Positions 45,675 through 55,190 of a DNA stretch of 64,000 nucleotides are shown here, one piece after another. Position 1 is the first letter of the stretch. Each line of letters starts with the position of its first letter. Under the pieces are notes generated by a model. The model had not been told where the DNA came from. It saw only the letters and a list, made by a program, of their open reading frames with translations, and ran no database searches. Both the position numbers and the translations under genes were made by a program. The stretch is from UBA7672 sp963718145 (GTDB lineage: Bacteria; Pseudomonadota; Alphaproteobacteria; Caulobacterales; Hyphomonadaceae), in assembly GCA_963718145.1 (NCBI GenBank), contig CAVQYJ010000009.1, forward strand, positions 1-64,000, given 5' to 3'.

Positions 45675-45839
45675 AACCAAGATGGCTGCGGACGTCATTG
45701 CCCGCTGGCCATGTGTCATCGAGCGTGATGCGCCGTCCGAAGTCACGCAGCCGCAGCAAGGGAATCACGTGCGCTGCAGCAAACGCCTCGCGCTGCGGCG
45801 CCTGTGCATGCTTCATGATCGCGATTTGGGCGCCAAGGT

Positions 45840-47006
45840 TCAGTCCGCGAGCCGCGTGACGGCGAATCCTGCCGCATAGTCACGCGCCGACTCAGGCTCG
45901 AACACTTTTCGGTCCGGAAAGACGTCGCTCGACATCGGAATCGGGCCAAGCGTGCCGGGCAGGGCCCATGCTTCGCCATGGGCGCCTTCTGCTTTGGCGT
46001 CCGTCATGGGCGCAGAAAGGCCTACAGCCGCCGCCGCCATCCGGAACAGGTCCGGCCGGTAGCATTCCAGGGCCCGCGCGATGTCCGCGCCGCGATCAAC
46101 CTGTCCCCAGCGCTGCATCTGGCTGAAGATCCAGGCCGCATGGCTGCGCCATGGGAACCCCGCAGCCTGTCGTGAGAATCGAATTCCTGTCTCGCCTCTG
46201 GCAAGTCCTGCGGCGATCAGGTCGCGCGGCGCATCGAGATACCCAGGTCCCGAGAGAAGATCGGCCAGCGCCGGCTGGTTCTCCGGCGCATCCGCCCACG
46301 CCGCCGCACGCAGCAACGCCCGCAGGACCGCCTGCGCCGCTTCCGGCTCCCGCTCTGCCCAGCTCTCCGACAGGCCCAGCACCTTGTCCGGTCCGCCAGG
46401 CCAGAATGCGCCGGCCTCCAGCACGATTCGGGCGTTGCACCCTGCCACGCACATCGCGCCCCACGGCGCGCCGACGCAGAAGCCATCGACGCCGCCGGAC
46501 TTCAGCCGGCCGAGCATCGATGTCGGCGGCGCGGTGACGATCCGGATGTCGCGATCCGGATCCAGCCCTGCCGACGCCGCCCAGTAGCGCAGCATGTAGC
46601 CATGCATCGAGAAAGGAAAAACGGTCGCGAAGGTGATCGTCGGCTCGCCGCGCCCCAGCCGCTTCGCTGCCGCCCGCGCCAGCCCTGCTGCGCTCGCATC
46701 CCCCATCTCCGCGGCCAGCGCCGCCGAGACCCCGACCGCCGCGCCATGCGCGTTCAACGACATGGGCGCAATCAGGCCGAAGGCTTCCGATCCCACGCCC
46801 AGCCGTCCCGCGATGGCCAGCGGCGCCAGCATATGCGCGCCCTGGAAAACGCCTGTCGCCACCTTGTCGCGGATCGTCGCCCACGAGACTTCGCGATGCA
46901 GAGAAACATCTACGCCTTCTTCGGCGAACAGCCCGCGATGCTTGGCGACCACCAGCGGCGCAGCGTCTGTGAGCGCGACAAATCCCAGATCGAGCGACAC
47001 CGTCAC
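45840..47006 (-). CDS. nasS: NasS, nitrate/nitrite sensor protein (NrtA-like, cytosolic)
   Basis: The 388-residue protein is of the NrtA/CmpA solute-binding family but lacks a signal peptide, as NasS sensors do. Conserved motifs include LGFVALTDAAPLVVAKHRGLF at the N-terminus (VALTDAAP binds nitrate in NrtA), AHMLAPLAIA, and GFCVGAPWGAMCV. The GTG start at 47006 overlaps the nasT stop as GTGA, so the two are made together. In the known system NasS holds NasT inactive until nitrate binds. Confidence 0.9.
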   Translation of the reverse strand: MTVSLDLGFVALTDAAPLVVAKHRGLFAEEGVDVSLHREVSWATIRDKVATGVFQGAHMLAPLAIAGRLGVGSEAFGLIAPMSLNAHGAAVGVSAALAAEMGDASAAGLARAAAKRLGRGEPTITFATVFPFSMHGYMLRYWAASAGLDPDRDIRIVTAPPTSMLGRLKSGGVDGFCVGAPWGAMCVAGCNARIVLEAGAFWPGGPDKVLGLSESWAEREPEAAQAVLRALLRAAAWADAPENQPALADLLSGPGYLDAPRDLIAAGLARGETGIRFSRQAAGFPWRSHAAWIFSQMQRWGQVDRGADIARALECYRPDLFRMAAAAVGLSAPMTDAKAEGAHGEAWALPGTLGPIPMSSDVFPDRKVFEPESARDYAAGFAVTRLAD

Positions 47007-47581
47007 GACACGCCCCCTTTAAGCACGCCATGGAAGGAGAGAAGGTCCGCCGCCACCGCCCCCATCGATCGCCCCGAATTCATCGCCAGCTTGCGCAGCA
47101 TGGCGTGCGCTTCTTCCTCGCCGATCTGGCGTTCCTTCATCAGCAGGCCCTTGGCCTTCTCGATCGTCTTGCGTGAGGCGAGATCCGACTGCGCCTTGGC
47201 CAGGTCGCTGCGAAGCTGCTGCATCAGCTGGAACCGGCTCATGGCCACTTCCAGGATGGACCGCACGCGCGCCGGTTGCAGCCCATCGACGATATACGCC
47301 GCCACGCCCGCCCGCACGGCTTCTTCGGCGCGGCCCGGCTCCGACCGGTCGACGAACATCACCACCGGCCGCGGATTGTTCTGTGTCGCTTCGCGCAGTC
47401 CCTCCAGCGTGTCGCGGTCGGGGCTGTCACAGGCGATCACCACCAGGTCCGGCTGGAATTTCGCGAGGTCTGCTTCGGTCAGGCTGGAAACACGCAGCAC
47501 GTCCAGCGGGTCAATGCCGGCCAGGCCCTCGGCGACGAGGGCGGCGCGCGCCGGATCTGGATCGACAAGCAGGAGTCGCAT
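47003..47581 (-). CDS. nasT: NasT, ANTAR-domain transcription antitermination regulator
   Basis: The 192-residue protein has a receiver-like domain (MRLLLVDPDPARAA, KFQPDLVVIACDSPDRD) and a C-terminal ANTAR helix (SRKTIEKAKGLLMKERQIGEEEAHAMLRKLAM, residues about 135-166) that binds RNA hairpins. I chose ATG 47581; the longer frame is not conserved-looking. Conserved KxIExAKGLLM is typical of ANTAR. It should activate the downstream nitrate operon by antitermination when released from NasS. Confidence 0.92.
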   Translation of the reverse strand: MRLLLVDPDPARAALVAEGLAGIDPLDVLRVSSLTEADLAKFQPDLVVIACDSPDRDTLEGLREATQNNPRPVVMFVDRSEPGRAEEAVRAGVAAYIVDGLQPARVRSILEVAMSRFQLMQQLRSDLAKAQSDLASRKTIEKAKGLLMKERQIGEEEAHAMLRKLAMNSGRSMGAVAADLLSFHGVLKGGVS

Positions 47582-47830
47582 GTCAGCAACCTCTGCCGCG
47601 CCGCTGCGCCGGACAGCGTTAAGCCTCAGACATTTCCCGTGCGGCGCCGCCGATCGCCCAATAAAGCAGCGCGCCGGCACGGTGGCGCCCGCCCTTTGGC
47701 GCCCGCGCCATGCCGCATGCATCGCAAGTTACCCAACAGCTGGCGCTGCAAAACCTCTGCGCTTTCAAGGCCGGACAAGAATTTTCAGCCCTTTTTGCCC
47801 GACACCCGCTCAACCGGGCGCATAATCCTC
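47582..47830. promoter_or_regulatory. Divergent intergenic region upstream of nasT
   Basis: This stretch separates nasT on the minus strand from a rightward open frame. It should hold the nasT promoter. No NtrC or sigma-54 site could be assigned with confidence. Confidence 0.35.
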
Positions 47831-48446
47831 GTGGAACATGACCCCGAGGAGGCCTTGAAGACAGCACGCACCATCCCGCAGGCCCTCGCCGCCGCCGTGC
47901 TTTCCGTCCTGGAGATCGTCGCCGGGGCGTGGCGCCGTGCGTTCTTCGTCCTGCTGGTTGTCCCGCTCAACGACCGCTCGCGGCCAATCTCGCGGGATGC
48001 ATGCTGGGCGATGATCCATCACCTCTACCGCTCCGAGGCCGCGATCGCGCGGGCGATCTACCGCACGGCCCGGCGTCTTGCCGGCCTGCCGCGTGTGTCG
48101 CTGCCGCTGGACCTGTTCTACCTGCCGAAGCTCAAGACGCCCGCCCACCTCAACGCCCGCTGGATCCAGCACACCCACAGGCTGGAGCACGTCCGCCGCT
48201 ACGCCATCCGCCTCGCCCGCGCCTGGGCGCGCGAGGCCGGGCGACTGGCGCGCGATCCGCTGGCCCGCCTGCGCGGGTCGCCCGCTGCACGGTTAGCCGT
48301 GTTGTTGGCATCGCCGTTTTTTCCGCAAAACCCCGTTCGCCGGACGAGGGCCTGCATCCGCGCGCCGCCAGGCGTCTCGATCACCCCACAACTCGCCTCG
48401 ATCCTGCCTTCGGCGCACGCCGCCGGGACTGCGCACGTGCGCCTGC
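47831..48446 (+). CDS. Hypothetical helical protein, 3' end unresolved
   Basis: A rightward frame with strong G/C at third codon positions runs from about 47831 to 48290 (GTG 47831 or TTG 47855 start). The residues are helical and rich in Ala/Arg, with one hydrophobic segment (RRAFFVLLVVPL) and SLPLDLFYLPKLKTPAHLNARWIQ. Past 48290 the coding bias fades and the frame stays open antisense through the kinase gene to 48934, so a real stop is missing; a frame shift near 48290 would end it at TAG 48294-48296. I recognise no family. The end coordinate given is only the start of the convergent gene. Confidence 0.4.
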
Positions 48447-49319
48447 TCAGCCGCCCGCCAGCTTTCTCTTCGCCAGCAATATCCCCCCCGCAATCGCATC
48501 AGCCTGGGGCGCCACCAGCCGGTTCGCAGTCTCAGCGGGAATATAATCCTTCAGCTCATCCGCCAGTCCGCCGATCAGCGCCACCTGCGGCGCGCCCTTT
48601 TTCAGCAGCGCTTCGACCAGCTCCCCGATCTGCGCTCCGGCCTGCAGCATCAGCCTACGCGCCGCCACATCGCCTGCCAGCGCATGATGCGTCACCAGCG
48701 GCGCCAGCGCCGCATAATCCGTCGCGCTCGCGTCCTCCGCCCACCGGATCACTTCCGCCGGATTGCCGGAAAACCGCGCCAACACATCGCGCGAAAACGC
48801 ACTCTCCTCGGCGCGGCCATCCAGCGTGCGAAGAACATGGCGCAGTGCGTTCAATCCAAGATCCGCCCCGCTGCCTTCATCCGAAACCGGAAAGCCATAA
48901 CCGCCCACGCGAACGGTGTGCCCCTGATAGGTGATGCCGATGCTGCCCGTGCCCGCGATGACAATCCCGCCATCGCCTCCGCCAAACGCGCCGAGGAATC
49001 CCAGATATCCATCGCCCTCGAACCACGCCCCGGCAAACGGATGTGCCCAGGATTCCAGAGCTTCACGCGCGCCAAGCTGGCCCGTGCCCGCAAGCCCGAT
49101 GCCGGCATACGTGGTCTTCAGCACATCCTCGCCAAGCCCCGCTTCGGCCAACGCTTGCCGGGTCGCGGCCAGGATCGAATCACGCGCCGCCTCGAAGCCG
49201 AAGCGCATGCTCGCCGGCCCCGACAACCCGCGCCCGAGCACCTTGCCCTCGGCCGTTTCCAGCCGGGCGCGGCAGCGGGTTCCGCCGCCATCGACGCCGA
49301 GGAAAAAAGGTCCAGCCAT
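48447..49319 (-). CDS. N-acetylglucosamine/glucosamine kinase, BadF/BadG/BcrA/BcrD ATPase family
   Basis: The 290-residue kinase belongs to the actin-like ATPase superfamily. The phosphate-1 loop is LGVDGGGTRCRARL, the phosphate-2/adenosine motifs are GGIVIAGTGSIGI and VALIGGLADELKDYI, and VSDEGSGADLGLNAL is the typical GlcNAc-kinase segment. I chose ATG 49319 (MAGPFFLGVDGG). It is divergent from murQ, with 78 bases between starts, and part of an amino-sugar recycling group, so GlcNAc or glucosamine from cell-wall turnover is the likely substrate. Confidence 0.87.
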   Translation of the reverse strand: MAGPFFLGVDGGGTRCRARLETAEGKVLGRGLSGPASMRFGFEAARDSILAATRQALAEAGLGEDVLKTTYAGIGLAGTGQLGAREALESWAHPFAGAWFEGDGYLGFLGAFGGGDGGIVIAGTGSIGITYQGHTVRVGGYGFPVSDEGSGADLGLNALRHVLRTLDGRAEESAFSRDVLARFSGNPAEVIRWAEDASATDYAALAPLVTHHALAGDVAARRLMLQAGAQIGELVEALLKKGAPQVALIGGLADELKDYIPAETANRLVAPQADAIAGGILLAKRKLAGG

Positions 49320-49397
49320 CGGCCCTTGTCTATCCCGATTTGCCTGCCATTCAATCGGTTGCACGCCATGCAATGCCGGACTTCAAGAGATAGAGCC

Positions 49398-50285
49398 ATG
49401 ACCACTGAAGGCATCAGCCCGCGCTATCTCGACCTCGACCTGTGGCCGACCATCGACGGCCTGAAGGCCATGCACGAGGGCCAGATCGCCGCTGTCACCG
49501 CCATCGGCCCGGCCCTGCCGGCGCTTGCCGCAGCCGTGGATGCAGCTGCGTCCCGCCTGCGCAAGGGCGGACGCCTCATCTATGCCGGCGCCGGCACATC
49601 AGCGCGCATCGGCGTTCAGGACGGCGCCGAGCTCCTGCCCACCTTCAACTGGCCCAGCGACCAGGTGGCATTCGTCATCGCTGGCGGCGAGGCTGCCCTG
49701 TTGCGGGCGGTCGAAAACGCCGAAGACTCCGCCGCCGATGGCGCGAAGCGCATCGAGGAAATCGCCGCAGGCCCGAACGACGTCGTCATCGGCATCGCCG
49801 CCAGCGGCGAAACACCGTTCACCGTTGCGGCTGTGAACGCCGCGAAACAGCGTGGCGCCCTGACCATCGGCATCGCCAACAATCCCGGCTCGCAGCTCCT
49901 CGCCGCAAGCGATCACCCGATACTGGTCGAAACCGGCGAAGAACCGGTCGCAGGCTCGACGCGCCTCAAGGCCGGGACAGCCCAGAAGGTCGTCCTGAAC
50001 CTGTTCTCGACAATGGTGATGGTCCGCCTCGGCAAGGTCTATCGCGGCCTGATGGTGCACATGCGCCCCACCAACGAAAAGCTGCGCCGCCGCAGCGTTC
50101 AGATGGTCATCACCATCACCGGCTGCGCCGACGATACCGCCGCCAACGCCGTCGCTTGGTCGGACGGCGACACAAAGCTCGCCATCCTTCTGGCCAGTGG
50201 CAAAGAGATCAGCGCGGCGCGGGACCTGTTGAAGAAACACGACGGCAACCTGCGCTTGGCGATGGCGGAGATCTCGAAACCCTAG
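49398..50285 (+). CDS. murQ: N-acetylmuramic acid 6-phosphate etherase
   Basis: MurQ cleaves the lactyl ether of MurNAc-6-phosphate to GlcNAc-6-phosphate. The 295-residue protein has a SIS domain with GRLIYAGAGTSARIGVQDGAELLPTF, an IGIAASGETPFT substrate loop, and the MurQ signature AGSTRLKAGTAQKVVLNLFSTMVMVRLGKVY. ATG 49398 is the start of homology. Its stop overlaps the convergent nagA end by four bases, placing the next step of the pathway beside it. Confidence 0.95.
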   Translation: MTTEGISPRYLDLDLWPTIDGLKAMHEGQIAAVTAIGPALPALAAAVDAAASRLRKGGRLIYAGAGTSARIGVQDGAELLPTFNWPSDQVAFVIAGGEAALLRAVENAEDSAADGAKRIEEIAAGPNDVVIGIAASGETPFTVAAVNAAKQRGALTIGIANNPGSQLLAASDHPILVETGEEPVAGSTRLKAGTAQKVVLNLFSTMVMVRLGKVYRGLMVHMRPTNEKLRRRSVQMVITITGCADDTAANAVAWSDGDTKLAILLASGKEISAARDLLKKHDGNLRLAMAEISKP

Positions 50286-51405
50286 TGAACCCTGTTTCCC
50301 CCAATCCACGTCCCAAGTACCTCCAGGCTGGACCCCAGCAACACAAAGTCTGCCCGCGCCCCTGTCTCAATCCGGCCTCGTTCGCGATCAACGCCCAGGA
50401 ACTCCGCCGGCGTCAGGCTCGCCATCCGCAACGCCTCGCGCAATCGAAGCGCCCAGCAGGCCAACCGCATTCCGCGTCGCCGAAGCCATATCGAGATGCG
50501 CGCCAGCCAGCGTGCCGGAAGCGGTCCGAAGCGCTCCGTCGGTGACCGAGATGTCTTCCCCGAACAGCGACATGGAAGGCTTGTCCGACCCGATCGTCGC
50601 CATCGCGTCCGAAACAAGCATCAACTTCCGGGCCGTCTTCGCAGCAAAAGCAGCCCGTGCCGAAACCGGATGAACGTGAATTCCGTCCAGTATGATCCCC
50701 GCCCAACTCCCGCCGATTGCCCAGCGCCGCCCCGAGCGCTCCCGGCCTTCGCCCTTCCAATGGCGGCATCGCATTGAACAGGTGCGTGAACCCCGTCGCC
50801 CCCGCCGCCAGCGCCGCCTCGACATCTTCGGCATTCGCCCCAGTGTGGCCGAGACTGACTGTGACACCAGCCGCGACCAACTTCTTCAGGTTGTCCGCAT
50901 CGATCTGCTCGGGCGCCACAGTGACCAATACCGGAAACGGCCGCTTCTGGGCGATGAGCGTCAGGTCCGCATCATCGAACCTCCGCAGGAATTTCGCCGG
51001 ATGCACGCCCCGTCGCGGATCGGACAGCCACGGTCCTTCGAGATGCAGGCCAAGCAATCCCGCAGCCCCCACGTCAATAGCGCGCGCGACGGCGTCGATC
51101 GCCGCCGCAACCTTGGCCCGGTCATCCGATATCAGCGTCGCGAGAAACCCCGTCACGCCGAACGTCCTGTGCGCCGCTGCAATCGTGGCCAGGGTCTCGA
51201 CATTCGGCGCATCATTGAACAGGACGCCCCCGCCCCCATTAACCTGGATGTCGATGAAGCCCGGCGCGAGCAGGCCGTCGAGCCGCACCGAGGATGCCGA
51301 GGGCGCCGTGCTCACATCCACGATCCGCCCACCATCCACGCTCACGGTGACGCCTTCGATGATCTCCTCCCCGTTGAAGAGCTGCGTCGGCGCAAGAACC
51401 TGCAT
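50282..51405 (-). pseudogene. nagA: N-acetylglucosamine-6-phosphate deacetylase NagA, two frame breaks
   Basis: NagA deacetylates GlcNAc-6-phosphate. The N-terminal two-thirds show LLAPGFIDIQVNGGGG, LGLHLEGPWLS, VTVSLGHTGANAEDV and FTHLFNAMPPLEGR. The frame then shifts near 50715 (one extra base): the next frame continues AGIILDGIHVHP, KLMLVSDAMATIG and GTLAGAHLDMASATRNAVGLLG. A second extra base near 50445 leads to REALRMASLTPAEFLGVDRERG and a stop at 50282. The restored protein is about 373 residues with all metal and catalytic residues (His pair in DGIHVHP, Asp in SDAM). ATG 51405 overlaps the SIS gene stop as TGATG. Confidence 0.87.
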
Positions 51406-52431
51406 CAGCGTGTCTCTGTGATCTTGGTCAGCATGGGTGGTGCATCCGGCGACCGCCCCCGGCGCAGCGCCGAGGCATTCACCAGCAGATAGAACCGCTG
51501 CAGCATGGCCAGCAATTCGAGCACAGGCTCCTGATCCGGCTTCACGCTCACCCGCGAGCGCGCCCGGTCAGGCGACAGGAACAACACGGGACACCCCCGC
51601 TGCTCAAGGTCAGCCGCTACCTTCTGCAATCCCTCGAACGCGGCATCACGCGGGGCGAACACGATGACACGCAACCCTGGCCCCGCGAGCGCAAACGGCC
51701 CATGCCGAACCTCTGCCGCGCTGACAGCTTCCGCATGAAGGCCGTTCGTCTCCTTCAACTTCAGCGCCGCCTCCGCTGCGACAGCCAACCCCGGCCCGCG
51801 CCCGATCACATAGATCGGTCCATCGCCCTCCAGAAACGCCTCGGCCGCCGTCCAGTCCTCTCCGAGCGCGTCAGCCAATACCTGCGGAGATCGCTCGAAC
51901 GCCGCGATCATCTCCCGGTCGTTGCGCCAGTAAGCCGTGAGCCCGAACACCAGCGTTGCCGCAGCGATGCACGACTTGGTCGCCGCCACGCTTTTTTCAG
52001 GCCCCGGCCCGAAGCGGTATGCAGAGATCAACCGCCCCGGCCAGCGGCGATGTCTCGTCATTGATCAGCCCCACCCGCAGGACATCCGGCCCCACAGCCG
52101 ACTTGCAGAAATCGACAAGATCAGGGCTCCGTCCCGACTGCGAGATCGCGAGAACCAGCGCTCTTTCAAGTCGAAGACTGCTTCCATATATCGACCGGAT
52201 CGACGGCGCGGCCGACACCGTTGGCAGGCCAAGCCGCACTTCGAACATGTACTTCGCCAGCAGCGCTGCCGCGTCCGAACTCCCGCGCCCAGCGGCCAGG
52301 GCATATCGGGGCGCCAGTCCGCGTAGCCGTTCGCCAAGCTGCTTCAGCGTCCCGGAAGCCTCGCCAACCAGACGCGCTGCAACGGCCGGCGCCTCGCGGG
52401 CTTCGGTTTCCATGAAGGTTGGGCCAGTCAC
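51405..52431 (-). pseudogene. SIS-domain glucosamine-6-phosphate deaminase (GlmS-like, NagB-II type), one frame break
   Basis: The gene encodes a two-SIS-domain protein like NagB-II/AgaS, which converts GlcN-6-phosphate to fructose-6-phosphate and ammonia. N-terminal part: YALAAGRGSSDAAALLAKYMFE and LVLAISQSGRSPDLVDF. At about 52004 a run of G is one base too long and the frame shifts; the remainder gives PEKSVAATKSCIAAATLVFGL, IYVIGRGPGLAVAAEAALKLKE, EVRHGPFALAG and stops at 51405. It lacks the glutamine amidotransferase domain of GlmS. Restored length is about 341 residues. It is first of the leftward pair with nagA. Confidence 0.85.
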
Positions 52432-52518
52432 CGAAGCACGCCTCTTTGCCGCGAGTCCAAAACTATGGACTGCCGCGCGATGCGAAGCAAACGAGAGGCG
52501 CTCCGGCCTGGTCTGCCG

Positions 52519-54387
52519 CTATTTTTCTTTTGGCTTGAGCGCGATGAGCAGGTTGCCGGGAGTCTGGCCGAAGGATCCGTAGCCAGAATTGACGAAGACC
52601 ATACCGCCGGCCGTGAAAATACCGTGGCTGTCGATCGATCCGCCGTAGCCCGCGATCTCCGGGTTGATGGCCGCCCTCGAACCGACGAGATCGATCTGCC
52701 TGAGCAGTTTTCCATTGCCCGCATCGATCACGTAGAGGATCCCGCCGAGCGTTCCCGCCACGACGGCGCCATCGATTATCAGCGGCGCCGCGGAGAAACC
52801 ATAACGTGTCTCGCACCCCTCCACTTGCTCGGCTCGGGCGGCGGTGCAATCCGCCTTGACCGGGAAGCCCCATTTGGGCTTGCCGGACACGATGTCGAAG
52901 GCATAGACGCCCGCCTTGGAGACGAACGACTTGTCGGCCGAAATGACCGGATCGTTGATCGGCACGATCACTGCGCCGCTCCAGGTTGCGAGCGACCAGT
53001 GGACGCCGCCGAGCGCCGTTCCGGTTCCCGGCTGCTGCTTCCACAGGAGCTTTCCGGTCGCCGCATCAAGCGCGTACACGTGGCCCGACTTCTGGCCGGC
53101 GAGAACGACATCCTTCCCGCCGGCGCCCTTTGCCATCACGGCGCCTGCACCGAAGTCGAGATCGCGTCCCTCGCCGCCGAAGTTCAGCGGGCAATTTGGG
53201 CCGTTGACGCCAGTAGGAATATCGCACGCCATGTTCCAGACATCGCCCGCCATGGCCTGGTAGCGCCACGCGACTGCCCCTGTGTCCAGATCAAGCGCGA
53301 TGATTGCGTCAGAGGAAAGCGTTGTCGGATGCGACGTATCCTCGCCCGTTGTCACGATCACGCGGTTGCGTTTTTCATCGATCAGGGGAACCGACCAGAT
53401 CGGCGCGCCCGAAGGCCCGCGCTGTTTCGTGCCGACCGAGTTTACTTGGCCGTTGTAGGTGGCCTCCGGCATGGTGTGCCATTCCCACAGGCGCTTGCCG
53501 TCAGCCGCGTTGAGCGCGACGACCGAGCCGTGTCCAGTGCAGCATTCGAACTTCGCATTACCGCCGGCCGCCACGCCCGAGTTGGAGATCGGAACGATGA
53601 TCTTGTCCCTGACGAACACGACCCCGCCGCGGATCGATCCGCCCGATCCAGTCGCCGGTTGGCCGCTAGCCTTCCAGACGAGAGCGCCAGTCGCCGCATC
53701 CAGCACATGGATGTCCGGACCAATCGCCATTGCGACAACCTTCTGTCCGCTGATCTCGCCGATCGCCGGCGTGTTCCGCGTGTCACCGGCATAGGTCCAT
53801 TTCGCGCAGCCGCTCACGGCATCGATCGCGAGCGTGCGCCCCCCGAGGCTGATGAAGAACGTGTCGCCAAGCACGGAGGCGCCTGTACCATTGCCGCCCA
53901 TCCCGCTCGGATAGGCGATGGCCCACGCGACTTCGAGGTCCTTCATCTGGGACTTCTTCAGTCCGGATTGCACCGCCGTCAGGCTGCGCGTCGAGTTGCG
54001 ATCCACGCCGAATCCGGCGCTCAGCACCGGCTTCTTCGTGTCGATTGTTCGCTTGTCGGCCGCGCAAGCGATGGCGTTGGCCCAGTCGGTTGGTTCCGGC
54101 GGTTGTCCCTCCGTCAGCCACGCGATCAGCATGCCGATATCCATCTGCGGCATCTGCGATCCGATCGAGCCCATCACGCCGGTGAACAGGATTTCCCCCA
54201 GCCGCGAACCCGAAATCTGCTTGAGCGAAGACAGGGGCGGCGTACGGCCCGTCGGGTTGTCATGGCAGGTTGCACAAGCGCGCTTGTAGACCGCCTCGCC
54301 CGGATGCGCTGGCGGCGTCTGCGCGAACGCCGATTGCGCCACTGCCAGGGCAAGGCTGGCAACCGCCAAAAGCCTGCGATGCGTCAT
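52519..54387 (-). CDS. PQQ-dependent dehydrogenase with N-terminal cytochrome c (polyvinyl-alcohol dehydrogenase-like)
   Basis: The 622-residue protein starts with a signal peptide (MTHRRLLAVASLALAVAQSAFAQ), then a short c-type haem domain with CATCH (Cys38, Cys41, His42), and then a PQQ beta-propeller with W-motif blades such as LAIDAVSGCAKWTY, LDAATGALVWKA and ALDAATGKLLWKQ. Paired Cys in FECCTGHGS are typical of the adjacent-cysteine disulfide of quinoproteins. It should oxidise an alcohol in the periplasm and pass electrons to the haem. ATG 54387 overlaps the upstream gene stop. It is the last gene of the AtuA-led operon. Confidence 0.87.
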   Translation of the reverse strand: MTHRRLLAVASLALAVAQSAFAQTPPAHPGEAVYKRACATCHDNPTGRTPPLSSLKQISGSRLGEILFTGVMGSIGSQMPQMDIGMLIAWLTEGQPPEPTDWANAIACAADKRTIDTKKPVLSAGFGVDRNSTRSLTAVQSGLKKSQMKDLEVAWAIAYPSGMGGNGTGASVLGDTFFISLGGRTLAIDAVSGCAKWTYAGDTRNTPAIGEISGQKVVAMAIGPDIHVLDAATGALVWKASGQPATGSGGSIRGGVVFVRDKIIVPISNSGVAAGGNAKFECCTGHGSVVALNAADGKRLWEWHTMPEATYNGQVNSVGTKQRGPSGAPIWSVPLIDEKRNRVIVTTGEDTSHPTTLSSDAIIALDLDTGAVAWRYQAMAGDVWNMACDIPTGVNGPNCPLNFGGEGRDLDFGAGAVMAKGAGGKDVVLAGQKSGHVYALDAATGKLLWKQQPGTGTALGGVHWSLATWSGAVIVPINDPVISADKSFVSKAGVYAFDIVSGKPKWGFPVKADCTAARAEQVEGCETRYGFSAAPLIIDGAVVAGTLGGILYVIDAGNGKLLRQIDLVGSRAAINPEIAGYGGSIDSHGIFTAGGMVFVNSGYGSFGQTPGNLLIALKPKEK

Positions 54388-55187
54388 GCTCTCTTCGTCC
54401 GCCTGGCGCCCGGCGGCGGAGGCGGTTCTGCCGCCCCTGCAAAGCACTGCGCTTTCGACATCCAGCTTGTTGCGTTTGGCCCGACAACTCGTAGTGCGGT
54501 ATCCACGACATTCCGTGTCTGCGTTACGACCTGGCAGAATTCTTCCGCCAATCCTTCGATCAGTTCGGTCGCGCTTGGATCATTGTATGTCCACACTTCG
54601 CCGGACGGCGCTATCAGCTTGAGATGCGGGCGAGGCGAGGGCGGCTCTTCGCCACGAACCTTGAAGGTCCAGCCATACGTATTGTTGCCAAGCACGACGA
54701 TGTTGCGGATGCGATCCGCGTTGCTTCGGACAACGCCGAGCACATCATAAACTTCCTGCCCGTGCGCCCACGTCTCCATCAGTCGCGCCGTGAGGGAAGA
54801 TCGCGCACTCATGTCGGGTCCTGCCCACTTCACGCGTGCTACGGGATCGGCCGAAGCGAACCTTGTTGCCGTTCCTGCAACGCCATCCTTCCAGGCCGCC
54901 ACGAGCTTCCTGCCGGCAAGACCATCCAACCATTCGACCTCAAACGCCGTCATCTTGCCGCCCTTGCCGAGCTGCTCGGCCAGTTTTGCGTAGTAACGTT
55001 CGAACGACCCGTCGTTCTTGAGGGACATCTCCGCCGCAAGATTCCAGACGTGCAGGTGGCGGATCACCGTGTTGATCGTCCAGTTCTTGAACGCTGTGGG
55101 CTGGTCAAGGGCAGCCTCGTCCAGCGGCGCGACCAGCGCGTGCAGCGCCTCGCTCTCCTCCTGAAAATCCTGCGCCAGCGTCTGCAT
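54384..55187 (-). CDS. TIGR03084 family (DinB/maleylpyruvate isomerase-like) metal-binding protein
   Basis: The 267-residue protein is a four-helix DinB-type protein with putative metal ligands His in VIRHLHVWN and TWAHGQEV, preceded by a wHTH-free helical N-terminus. The C-terminal part (GEEPPSPRPHLKLIAPSGEVWTYND) is like SCP2/MDMPI. Family members are of unknown function and are often found near acyl-CoA genes. ATG 55187 is chosen; GTG 55190 abuts the previous stop. It overlaps the PQQ gene as ATGA, so it belongs to the same operon. Confidence 0.8.
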   Translation of the reverse strand: MQTLAQDFQEESEALHALVAPLDEAALDQPTAFKNWTINTVIRHLHVWNLAAEMSLKNDGSFERYYAKLAEQLGKGGKMTAFEVEWLDGLAGRKLVAAWKDGVAGTATRFASADPVARVKWAGPDMSARSSLTARLMETWAHGQEVYDVLGVVRSNADRIRNIVVLGNNTYGWTFKVRGEEPPSPRPHLKLIAPSGEVWTYNDPSATELIEGLAEEFCQVVTQTRNVVDTALRVVGPNATSWMSKAQCFAGAAEPPPPPGARRTKRA

Positions 55188-55190
55188 CAC

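Noticed and set aside
45673..45816. 47-codon minus-strand frame in the nitrate operon leader as a separate gene
   Set aside because: No ribosome site before its ATG and no recognisable sequence; kept only as part of the leader observation.
52465..54750. 761-codon open frame on the plus strand opposite the PQQ dehydrogenase
   Set aside because: It is a shadow of the quinoprotein gene: His/Arg-rich translation, no family motif, no start signal. High GC keeps antisense frames open.
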